A DNA stretch of 64,000 bases, taken from Panaeolus papilionaceus (taxonomy: Eukaryota > Basidiomycota > Agaricomycetes > Agaricales). The DNA lies in assembly GCA_015501605.1 (NCBI GenBank), contig JADNRZ010000022.1, positions 806,001 through 870,000 on the forward strand, written 5' to 3'. The position numbers and the translations under genes are program-made. Positions 36,328-46,904 of the stretch are shown here, in pieces. Numbering within the stretch: the stretch's first letter is position 1; each line of letters opens with the position of its first letter. Under the pieces are notes generated by a model. The model saw only the letters and a list, made by a program, of their open reading frames with translations, was not told the origin of the DNA and ran no database searches.

Positions 36328-39300
36328 AGCGAGAGGGCCTGTCGAGGGCAATGTTGTAGGGAGCTGTCTCGTGGTTGGAAGGGAAAGACCATTCGTGGAA
36401 GGTGAACGCGCTGCTTATGTCCACTGGGTCATGACCTCCACCTTCAGATAATGGCTGTGAGATTATAGCCAGAAAAGTATTTCCTCAGGTACGCACGGGA
36501 ACAGAGGCCGAGCTTTCATGTTGTGATGGAGTTATCAACCAAGCTTGACAAGTCATTAGGGTCTAGCTGGAACCAGTTCGTTTGTGTTCTGCGGGTCTTC
36601 GAGTCGAGAAGATGTAGAAGTAAGGGTTTCGATAGCCATAGATTCAGCAAGTTGACTGGTGTAAATCAAAACAACGCGCAAGAGATTGTCCTTCAACACA
36701 AAGCCGTTGAATTGGGTTTCGAAAAGGCCGAACTGAATTGCCCAAGTTTACCAAATGTTTTCAGGGTCATCATGGGACTCACCGACTAGGTCAGAGATGT
36801 GTACCATTTGCCACCAAATCAAATTCTGCTGACAGGCGCAGCCGAATTTCGGCATCCCACGCCTCCGCTACTGCATCCTCTGTTTTCACTCAGCTCACTG
36901 CGGAAGTGGGTAACCCTGATAGATATTGACGACAGTTGGGGTTTGGTCGGAAATGTAGTTTTCCCTAAAGTTGCAATGATGACGAGGTGAGGAGATGTTT
37001 CATGCAAAGATTTTGTTACATACACAGGCAGTCCAATGTTAAAATGAATTATCGCGGACTTGGCAGCGTCATTTCCTGTAAGAAATAGACCGCCGAAATA
37101 GTACCATAGATGTATAGTCCATAACAGGCTAAACTACAGATTATCTATGCAGGTAAGTAGAGTGTGAAGAACAGGAAAATCTGTGAATGGGAACCAGTTG
37201 AAGGGAACTTGAAACCGTCGGAGCTGGGAGGTGGATATCTGATGGTTAAAAGCTTCCTGAAATTTGTTGTACACTCAGATTCGAGAACAACGCCTTGAAG
37301 GTGTTTTTGTTGCAGGAAGATGACATGCTCTTATTCGAACTACAGGCTAAACGTCAGAAAACGTAATTTTAGGGACTTCGACTGTTTGACAAGACAAGTT
37401 AGATTGGGGATTTGGTGTGGGCGCTACCAGCGCTACCACAGGGTCGTGAGTATTTATTCTCGGAGCCCGCCTGGAGAGCCGAAGAGAAATATTGTTTGCA
37501 CAGGACCCACAGGGACCTACGCCGGTGTAATCAAAGCACACAGCTTTGCTGCGTTTTATTGGCAGATGGATCGTGGTAGGCAGACGAAGTGGCTGCCAAC
37601 CAAGTAGGATTCGAACACCTACTCGTATTTTTATATTTTGTCGTAACATAACTGTGATCAGTTTGGAGATTCGAAGCCTTAGAACTTGCTCAAGGTTAAG
37701 CATGTAAATAGTCCCAATAGTTGCGTATGCCCAACTCGAAATAATGACAAAATGCATTGAACCCATTCCCGAGGCGAAATGAGACAGATAGATTAAAGCA
37801 GGGCACTAAACCCGTGTTAACGAAGCCGAGGCATGGCCAAGGTATGTATGTAGAATGAAAATCCTTTGTATCCTCTGAGGAGAAATAGAAATGTGGCAGA
37901 GAATAAAGTGTTGGAATAATCAGGCTGCAATATCCAATTCTACTTCAGCTCAGGACAAACATATGCATAGTTCAAGGGATGTACCGGCCTATGGGCCGTC
38001 GCATTAGAAGAGTTCCGCTGTACAGCGGATCGACTCATAGAACCAATACACAGAGTAGATGACAATACTTACCACTTGCTATCCGAACCGCAGCTGGTCT
38101 AGGTTTTACGGGGGCTGTAGGCGTAGACCCTGCCCGACTCTGAATGGCCCCACCTTTCCTTCGACGTACTCCACTCGTCTCATCCAGACCTCTTTTTCCA
38201 TACAGAAGAAAATGATCCTGGAACATCAATGGAACAGTGCCACGTATGTGTGGAAGTTATAGCCTGCACATTGCGATAAGGGAAACCATTATCAATGGTT
38301 CTTTGGAAGGTTAATTCAGTACACACATAATCAGTTCAATTGAATTACAGTGCGCGCACGTGCGCATGCCAGCGGTTTAATGTTTTTCTGCCGAATCAGA
38401 AAAATATTCCGCGAGATGTTAAGACAATGAAGTCCAATGAAATCCAATGAATTGTAGTAAAATGAATGGAAGAAATCAAGGGACCTCTATAGGTGCGAAT
38501 TCAATATGATCCTCGATACCGACGTCGGAGCCCACGAGGATCCTAATTTAGCACATTTTTGGGCTAAATAAACTTCCCAAATTCTCAGCGCCTCTTTTTC
38601 ACCATGCGGGTCTGCGTGCTCGTTGTTATGGGATTTGGAGGTATTTATAAATATTGATGATATTTTTCCAAAGAGGTTCAAGCTTCAGGTGCAAAGATAA
38701 ACATTTGTTACGCGCAACAGCATTAACTGCACCGAGAACACCTTGTGCACCGGGCTTGTGAGCGCTGTCATCCGTTATGTAACTTTGTAAGTAGTCTGCG
38801 ATGGCCGAGCCTGCCATTGTTTCATGTCTGAGTCCAAGTAAACATCAAGCACCTGTATTTATATGCGTGGGTCGAGTTGAGTGGGGCTTTATCTGAATGA
38901 CTTTTGGGGGAAAATTAAAATCTCAGACCCTTACATACCAATAGTAAAAATAATCATCGGTCTGCAATAATAATATCAGTGTGCGCAGTATGGTTATACC
39001 GACATATTGATCCAGATGCGACAGTGGGGGTGTTCTTGACGCCTGATGATCGCGATTCGAAGCTTTAGTGCCAAAGAACGACAAAGCAAAAGTGTTTCAC
39101 TTGCATCCGGCTTGATCTCTACACTTTGTGAATCTATCGACCGTTTACGCTGAGTCACTAACGAAACATCGTGTTGGAGTGCTTCAGCCAGCGAGGTACC
39201 CAAATTATGTCTTGCATGCTCTGGCTGCTCCGATTCCAGCGACCTTCAGTAGAATCAATGGGCTACTCTGTTACCGATCTAAGACATTAATCGCCACCGC

Positions 39301-40086
39301 TACGCCTGCAGACTTCTACAAAACTTTGTTATATCGACAGTAGATTTCAACATGCATCGTGTACACTCTGGACTTCCCCACACAAGGTGTTCGATTTACA
39401 GATATGGAGCCAATTTTCCGTCGGCACGTCGGCCAGGACGGGAGGATTTTGGGAGGTTCGATCTCTTCAGGAAATATTTGACGTGTCAAATGAATTGCAC
39501 CTCGCCATCCAGCCTTCGGGCATCATGCGAGTTTTATCAATTGCGGCACAGCAACTTCAAGTGTTGTAAGTATCATCGGATGAAAGGGTGGTCCAATGGT
39601 GGCATGGTAACCGAATGAAAAGACCGTTTTCTAGGTTGAACAAAACCCGCAAGGCCGGTGGTCAATGTGTGCACCGTGGTAGGTCGATGACCAGGTCTGT
39701 CAACAATAGGCAATGACCAAGGAAGGACTATTATCTGTGTGTTTGCTTATGGGATAGGTTTGTATGCGAATTGGGAACAATGGTTCAATATATTCATTTC
39801 AACATGCCGAGATGATTAAAAATAGTGCCAAGGCCAAGCGATTGTTGAAAAGTTCAACAAAAAATTTGCATCGTTATTTCTCCTTCCATCACTCTCTCCC
39901 CCTGACTTTCATCTTTACATAAGGCTGGTTTAAAACCAGTGTCCCTTCCTTCCTTCTCCTTCCTCTCGCTGTGCTTGGTTGCCTGGTTGTCTCTCTTCTT
40001 TTCTTGTCTCTCTTTAGACCGTATATATTCGGTTTTTTTTCATTCATTTTTGCTCTTTTCGTCGCTCACTGAACCGGCCTTTCAAC
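36328..40086. other. 3.7 kb gene-poor stretch
   Basis: No gene could be supported. There are scattered open frames on the - strand (for example 38818-38626, 38681-38487 and 39203-38994, with peptide fragments such as GEKEALRIWEVYLAQKCAKL), but no chain of exons with good splice sites and no recognisable domain. They may be exons of an unfamiliar or decayed gene. A perfect 14-bp palindrome lies at 38015-38028. No terminal repeats or transposase were seen. Confidence 0.4.
38015..38028. repeat. Perfect 14-bp palindrome CCGCTGTACAGCGG
   Basis: Sequence equals its own reverse complement over 14 bases. It could be a binding site for a dimeric protein, but it stands in a gene-poor stretch and nothing around it supports a function. 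Confidence 0.3.
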
Positions 40087-41363
40087 ATGTTCACATCAAG
40101 AGTTATCCTGTTTTATCTCTCATTCGTCGTTTTCCTTGCCAGTGCACGACCCACTCGACGATGCCCTGCGAAGTCAAACTCTGCAGTTGCTTCATCTTCT
40201 CTTCCTATCCAGGTCATCCCTCCTCCCCTCACTGTCGTGAAGGGACCCATTGAGTCTACCCCTGTCCCTACCACAACTGTCTCTGCTACCTCAAGTGTAC
40301 CACCCACCACCTCCCCTGCGATCACCACCACCAAGGCCTCTAGCACGACCAAGGTGGCTACATCCGCACCTGTCCCAACTGGTTCCCTTCCCGGTCTTCT
40401 AGGCCGTCTCTTCCCAGTTTCAGGCTACACCAACTCATGGTCTACTTCACCAGCTGCTCCCAGCCCCATGTTGCTTGCGGATTCAACCTTCAGGCCCCAG
40501 AAGGTTCTTCGTGCGGTCCCTCACACCTATGCCAACGCCCCTGATGGCAAGAGGTCCATGAAGGCTCACTACCCTAAGGGATCGTACACTTTCGGTAACT
40601 TCCCCCAAGGTGGATTCTCTTTCTACGCCCCAGGTCCCCAATCCCTTGATTTCACCAACGCCAAGGAGGCCACTTTCTCCTACTCCGTCTTCTTCCCCAA
40701 GGGCTTTGCTTTCCAACTTGGTGGCAAGCTCCCAGGTCTTTGTAAGTGTACCCGTCCGTTCACGATCAAAAATGGTATATTAAGGTTCATTTTTTACAGA
40801 CGGAGGAAACAGTGATGCTGAAGCCACTGGATGCTCAGGAGGTCGTCGTTCCACTGCATGCTTTTCAGCTCGTCTTATGTGGCGTGCTAATGGAGCCGGA
40901 GAGTTCTACACCTACCTTCCCCCTTATGACATCCCTGGATTTGAGGCCAACAAAAAGGTCTGCAACGTCGCTCCTCAGTCCGACTGCAACCCCACCTACG
41001 GCGCCTCCGTCGGACGTGGCTCCTTCCACTTTGCTACCGGCGAATGGACCACCATCAGCGAGCGTGTTCGTCTCAACGACATTGGTCAGGCTAATGGAGA
41101 GATCCAACTCTTCGTCAACGGGAAGAGTGTTATCGATGTTAGCGGTCTCGTCCTGAGAGATCGTAGCGGTTCTGGAAAGATTCGCGGAATGCAAATGCAA
41201 ACCTTCTTTGGCGGTACGTTGCACATCCTTCTCTTCTCTTCTGCTCGATGGCTGATTGTTAATCTTTATTACCTCCACAGGTTCGAAGCGCGAGTTCGCT
41301 TCGCCAAAGGATCAAGATTTGTACTTCTCTGACTTCTCCGCCGCTATCACCCAGAGATTCTAG
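40087..41363 (+). CDS. Secreted polysaccharide lyase family 14-like protein
   Basis: Predicted extracellular lyase acting on uronic-acid polysaccharides (alginate or glucuronan type), or a cell-wall-remodelling relative. Three exons: 40087-40741, 40800-41213, 41281-41363, encoding 383 residues. Signal peptide VILFYLSFVVFLASA then RPTRR, a cleavage and possible Kex-type site. Residues about 25-110 are a Pro/Ser/Thr/Val linker likely to be O-glycosylated. The catalytic-type domain follows: SFYAPGPQSLDFTNAKEATF, SYSVFFPKGFAFQLGGKLPGLYGG, GGRRSTACFSARLMWRANG, GEFYTYLPP, GSFHFATGEWTTISERVRLN, ANGEIQLFVNGKS and MQTFFGG, the pattern of fungal and viral PL14 proteins. The pyrimidine-rich promoter and C-ending codons suggest strong expression. 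Confidence 0.85.
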
Positions 41364-43306
41364 ATCAAGACAACCTTTACGTTCATCCCCCCTACCCCTC
41401 ACCAAGCACATCACCTTTTGCCCCGTTTATGATTCACTCATACGCACATCCAACTGCTTTCATCATACAGCATTACACTCACTTATCAGCGGATCGCATC
41501 CAGCCTCATTGTATTTTTAGTCACTCATCATCGGCTTCCTGTTTGACTTGTTTCGTCCTTTTCCCCCTTTTTACGACGCTAGCCGTTTCTCCCTTTTTCA
41601 TAGAGGGGATCATGGCTAGAACTGACTCCTCTTTATGACCTTCCCTCGACATAAATCATCTAGCATTCACGTCGAGTTCTCACCTATCCTAGAGATACGA
41701 TACCACACTCATCCAGAAACGGGTCTCTTTAATAGTAATTCAACCAGCACTATACATCTCGATGATGTTAGTTCTGCTTGTCTTACGTCTATTATATTTT
41801 TTCTGGTTGGAGTAGTGCAGGCTTTGTTTGCTTTTACGTTGCGGTATAGATTATCGATAATATATGTGATAATATAGATATTAAATCATATTATGCTTCA
41901 GAACCTTTTGGAATTGTGACAGTAAAAAGAGGCACTTCAGTTACCTACGTGGATTCGGGTTTTGTTTCGAAGAAGAGCAATAACAGAACGGGGGATCGTC
42001 GCGCAACATGCATCGCTGGAACTCGAACTGCCAGATGCATATGACAAGGAATGTCCGATATTGTTGCATGACACCTGCGTGCATGCGATTGGTGGAGCCT
42101 CGATACCGAAAGATAACAATCCAGGGTTGATGTTTCGCCTGCATTCATGGTGGGTGGTTGAACAAGGAAAGATAAGATGGGCAAACATATTTGATTGCTG
42201 GGTACTTGAAATTTCGAATATGTGTAAAATGGGTGCAATTAGATTGATTGAGAACTGGGGAGTAATTCCTGGTGTGCCTCCTGGTGTGCTTGGGCCCAAG
42301 CCGGGCCCCGATTCCAACAAAATAGCCATATAATATCTTCTCGATAAGCTTCGAGTGCCCAGTTTAAGTTGTTTGTCGCTACGTGAACTTGAATTCGAAC
42401 TTGCCTTAGCTTTGGGACGCGACAGGACGCGACCGGCCCTTACGCGGGTCCGATTTTCTCTGGCTGACTTCTTCGACTCGCTTGTTCAATGTAAATTATT
42501 TAATTCATTAATGCACCCGTGGCGGCTGTTCCATCGTGTTTCCCAGATCCACACTTTAACCATTGCCTCCGCTCTATGTGCGCGCTTAATTGCAGCGAAT
42601 GAGCATTAGAACCATTGAGCAACCAAGCGGCACGCAGGTCTGTGGAGGTCCGACCTAATTTTGTCCGTCTATATAAATGGCACTAGTTCGTCCTTAACCT
42701 AGTCCCCTAGTCGAATAAATCGCCGAAGTCGCTTCTACTAAACAAACGAAGTGTCATGATCTTGCAATTGAAGGCTGCAAGTCCAGGTAGATAGCCGCTA
42801 CCGAGTATTTCACATCCACTAACCACTAAATTTCCCCTTACAGATGTCTTTTTCTTCTTCTAACAGACATAGCTTAGATGATACTAAGGTAACTGGAGGT
42901 GCTCGATAAAGCGGTCGATCGTGACGAGAAATCGTGCTATATGCTCTATCTCTCGTTTTAGTTCGAACCATGACGTCGATGGGTGACGACCGACAGGACC
43001 ATGATATGGACGTCCGAAATGCTCAGTCCTATGAACATTCGTTACCTATATCAACCACAACAGCAATCCGATCGATTGGACTGGACAAAACTGGTATGAA
43101 GCGTGTATCAGATAACACAGCAGTCGTCGATTTGAATGCAACGCAGCTCGACCATGCCTCGTGCAGTGCTGAAAACTCGTGGTCGACGATGGGGCCGTGG
43201 GACGCTTTAATTGGACATTTAGACTGCTACTTGCCCCCATTCGTCATCCTCTCCTCGAAGTGTCCTCACTACCGTCGCATCGCTCGAAATCGACACAAGG
43301 AACGCT
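41364..43306. other. Intergenic, no gene recognised
   Basis: About 1.9 kb. An open frame on both strands around 41937-42330 carries a Gly/Pro repeat-like end (GVIPGVPPGVLGP) but no known domain. A frame at 42970-43329 overlaps the start of the next gene out of phase and may be an upstream reading frame. AT-rich at 41860-41930. Confidence 0.4.
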
Positions 43307-45125
43307 ATGTCTGGAAATCTTCTTGCTAAATTTCACAGTCTGACCACAAAGAAGGATGACTTGGACAAGTTTCAGGAAACCGATAAAATTATTGTGTATG
43401 TGTCCTTAACCGAGATGTAATCAACAGCACTGATTTTGCGGTCCTTCGTGGATTTGCACTATATTCAATACATGCAGTGTTCTAGGCGCTTGTGGAGCGG
43501 GAAAAACCCAGGTAGGGCGAATCTATCACATTAAAAACTGGATTCACGTAGCGACTGACTGTGTTTTCCAGTTCATAAATACAGCGGTCCACGAGAAGGT
43601 TCTAGGGGTTGGAGATGACCTTAAGATCAAGACCCGTGACATCCAGTATGCTCGACGCGACCTTCCAGGTCTAGGCAACGTTATACTCGTTGATACCCCT
43701 GCCCTTCCTGCACCTGACGCACATGCAATGACACCCGAGGAAATCGAAAAGAATTTAGGCAAATGGCTAGAGAGCGTGTGCGTATTTGTTTGTCGCTAGA
43801 ATTGATTCTCGGCCGACTAACAGATTTGGTTGACGATCAGAGGTAAAGTTATGTACGGCACGAAAGTGAACAGAAGGGCACACGTATCAGGCGTCATATA
43901 TCTGCACAGAATCACCGACAACAAGCTCACCGATCGCGTGTTTCTGCATCGCGGAATGCTCCGCACGTTATGTGGTGAACAGTATGCCAAAAGGACGGCA
44001 TTGGTTACCACGATGTGGGAAACGCTGGGAGTTGGTGACAAGGGCCCGCAGGTCGCCAATCCAGGAGTAGCGACAGCGGCTAGAAAGGAGAAGCGTGAGG
44101 TCGAAATAAAGAAAAGGCACTGGGACTTGATGGAAGCCGAGGGCGCTCCCCCTATGCATCGTCACGATGGTAGTACGAAGTCGGCGCTTGAGGCTATAAA
44201 GGTGCTCCTTGAGCGGGATGAGGTGGACCAACCAATAATTCTGTGGGTCTTCACATCCTGACCCGATGAGGTTAACTAGCCTTACTGATCAACAATGTTC
44301 CATCAGACTACTGGGGGAAAGAAGCGAAGATCAAATCGAGGTGAGTGTACAGTTATAGACATACCCAACCGACTCCCATTCAAAGAAACGCCTTACTTGT
44401 GCAGTTTATTCGCGACATTTTAACTGTATCCAACATCCAAACCAAACCCGAGATTTTAGAAGATATGGCAGCTTCCAATTCCTCCACGACGTTCCAAAAT
44501 ATCCCCATCACCAACATCACTAAGGGAAGCGCTGAAGATCCGCCATCAGTTGCGAACCCCGACGCCAACAGGAACATAGCAATTATAGCATTGCCCCCTG
44601 TCGATAACTCACAATGTGCTACGGAAGTGAAGCGTTTGCAAAGAATACAGTACGTATCCTCTTCTTCAGCAACATTTCGTTCCGAAGTTTCGAAATCTCA
44701 TGTGCTGACACGTTTCTCGTAACAGCGGGAGGGATGTAGTTGCGTGCCTTTACTTGTCGAGCACAACTTCGAGCGGGGAATTGAAAGTTGTTGATGGTGC
44801 GAGCTATCCATTGGTGCTAGTCGAGGCAATGGGTGCGCATCGTAACGTCGTCATTGCGTCCGAAGTCAAGGACATAGAGACCACAAAACCAGACACCGAT
44901 CTACAATCCGATGAGACAGCGGATGGAGCCAGCGGCGAGCATTCTGGGGATTTTGGGAGGAAGTGGGTTGAATGGAGGGGGAAGTACAACATGGAGGAAG
45001 GAATATCGTCTTTCCATTCAGCTCCAATCTTAGAGTATGGCAAAGGGCGTGCGTTGCGTGGAACAATCGAGGTGGTCTCAACGATTTGGCAGCTTCATGA
45101 ATCATTGTCAAACCCAACAGAGTAG
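43307..45125 (+). CDS. G-domain/pseudo-G-domain P-loop protein, reversed order
   Basis: Third member of the P-loop family, role unknown. Seven exons: 43307-43395, 43478-43511 (34 nt), 43572-43777, 43841-44242, 44307-44340 (34 nt), 44405-44649, 44726-45125, encoding 469 residues. The first domain is intact at the loop: VLGACGAGKTQ (about 31-41), VILVDTPALPAP, GVIYLHRITDNK and VTTMWET, with E where others have D. The second 34-nt exon encodes LLGERSEDQIE, same length, phase and position as a Walker A exon but without the GK[ST]. It is followed by FIRDIL (compare FINTAV), then IAIIALPPVDN in the Walker B place and DVVACLYLSSTT..NVVIASEVKD in the RITDNR/TTMWD place. So the C-terminal half is a degenerate G domain. 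Start choice is uncertain: the frame is open back to 43223 without ATG. Confidence 0.75.
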
Positions 45126-45460
45126 ATAGCTGCCATTGGTAGTGTCTTTCCCTCGCAAGCTCCTTATCGGTACAGTATCATTAAACGTACTTCGCACGTT
45201 AGATGAATCAACGGTGGAATGTTATGTTTCTTTCTCATGGTGTTCAAGATAATTAAGTGATTAGACATATCGCCCGATCTCTGAGAAGATGCCGGCCGGT
45301 CGAGCCCATCTCTGATGTTGGTTGAAAACCATGAGGCAGGGGGGAAATAAGGTCGAGTTGCCTCGCCCCATCAATGTTGTACCCAACGTTGCTTGAAACC
45401 GTATCAACCGTATCATTCCTCCCCCTTCTTGCGAATCATTCGACAAGTCCATAGGCAACG
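45126..45460. other. Intergenic between two P-loop genes
   Basis: 335 bp between the stop at 45125 and the start at 45461. No feature seen beyond what must be the promoter of the downstream gene. Confidence 0.4.
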
Positions 45461-46354
45461 ATGGGCCTTCTCGGGAAGTTTATGAAACTGATATCGGTCA
45501 AGGTTCTGCATGAATATGATCTGAAGGGGATAGGAGACGACGTGCCAATTGTAGTGTAAGTTGTTCAATTCTAGAGGCCTACGGTGAAAGAGCTCATGAA
45601 TCACGATAGCGTCGTTGGGGCTTCGGGTGTAGGCAAAACTCAAGTAAGTCTGCCCACCGATACCCTGGTGGATATAATCCCCATTGAATTGTACATTCTG
45701 TGCTCACTGCGAAACATGGGTTTTCAAGTTCATCAGGACCCTCTCACAGGCCTACAACCCAGAATTCAAATCGTCAGCCGGTCTGGAGCCTCATACCAAA
45801 AAAATCGCGATTGTCAGATGCGAAATAGGTAGCCAGTCTGACATCCGGACAAGAGTTATCTTGGTCGACACGCCGCCACAACTCGATGAGTCGGATATTA
45901 AAGCGACCACGATCTACAGAGAGGAGATAGCGAAGATAAAAAGGCTGTTGTAAGTTTGCGCGTCCGCTGAGCCCCACGTTTTGCTCTACAGTTGCAGATA
46001 GAAAAGAAAACTAACCTGTGACTTAGCCCACATAACCGGATTTACATTCTTTACCTTTTCAACTCGACAGCTAACAGGGCGCCAGACTTTCCTCTGTACA
46101 AGATCTTATGCTACTCGTTGTGCCAAGGTCAAAAAAATCGTCTCTTTGTGGGGTGTACAATGTGGGACAAGAAGACTCTAGAAATGGAGGCGAGGTTCCC
46201 CCTGTTGGAGGCGAAGTGGACTAAAGCATGGGCGATGTTGAAACCCGATCCAGAACAAGGAAAAGATGAAAACTTGAAATCGGCGTTCAAGTACGACAAT
46301 ACCCAGGCGTCTGCGTTGGAGCTTATGGAAAAAATTCTGTCTTCTGAGCCGTAA
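45461..46354 (+). CDS. Single-domain P-loop protein of the same family
   Basis: Small intact member, 225 residues, role unknown. Four exons: 45461-45555, 45610-45643 (34 nt), 45729-45949, 46027-46354, with phases 2,0,2 exactly as in the G domains of the other three genes. Walker A is VVGASGVGKTQ (about 34-43), Walker B-like VILVDTPPQLDE, the RITDNR place is replaced by IYILYLFNSTANR, and CTMWDKK is conserved. The C-terminal about 50 residues after it are charged and end in LMEKILSSEP. It has no second domain and no membrane span. The start ATG gives a 31-residue lead before the loop, similar to the upstream gene (29 residues). It could be a free G domain that partners with the fused ones, or a reduced copy. 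The gene is complete, though diverged. Confidence 0.72.
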
Positions 46355-46904
46355 AATATTCGACAATCCATCAATCTAAGCTTCAGTAGTCTTTTGTAGT
46401 GAATTAAAATTGAAACGAAATGGCAGGTTTTATTTGGGTTTTATCCATTGTGTTAGTTTGTTGCCAGTTTTGTGAAAACAAGGGGTCGCTGATATCGACG
46501 GTCATAATTCATTAGAAGGAGGAGGCAGCTGAAGTTGAGGTTTAAAACAGCAATTACTTGACAGAAGACAACAGCGGAGACGACAGGTCGTCAACAGGTC
46601 GTTCAGTAAGAATGGAAAGCGCAACGACGGCGTCAACTGAAGGCCAACATGTGAGAATTGATTAATCAGCACATCCTCGGTGGACTTGGCGCATTGGTCT
46701 CTCCATGAGCCTGTTTCGACAATACCATTCAATCTCCTCGACGTCGTCGAAGTACTACAACACTACGAACTCCTATTGACAAGAAATACTACTTAATATG
46801 TAAGTAAAAGGAAGAATTGACCTTCGAATGGCTTCTAATCGATTCTGATAGCTTAATACCACAAATCTGAGGTGATAAATACCAGGACGCCCCCACTTCT
46901 GACA
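46355..46904. other. Intergenic, no gene seen
   Basis: 550 bp ahead of the histone deacetylase. Nothing recognised. Confidence 0.4.

Noticed and set aside
37590..37625. tRNA T-arm-like sequence on the - strand (GTTCGAATCC with GTAGG/CCTAC stem)
   Set aside because: The loop would be 9 nt, and no matching acceptor, D or anticodon arms are found at the required distance.
41937..42333. Long open frames on both strands near 42 kb
   Set aside because: No domain, no splice partners and overlapping open frames on both strands suggest chance; left as intergenic.
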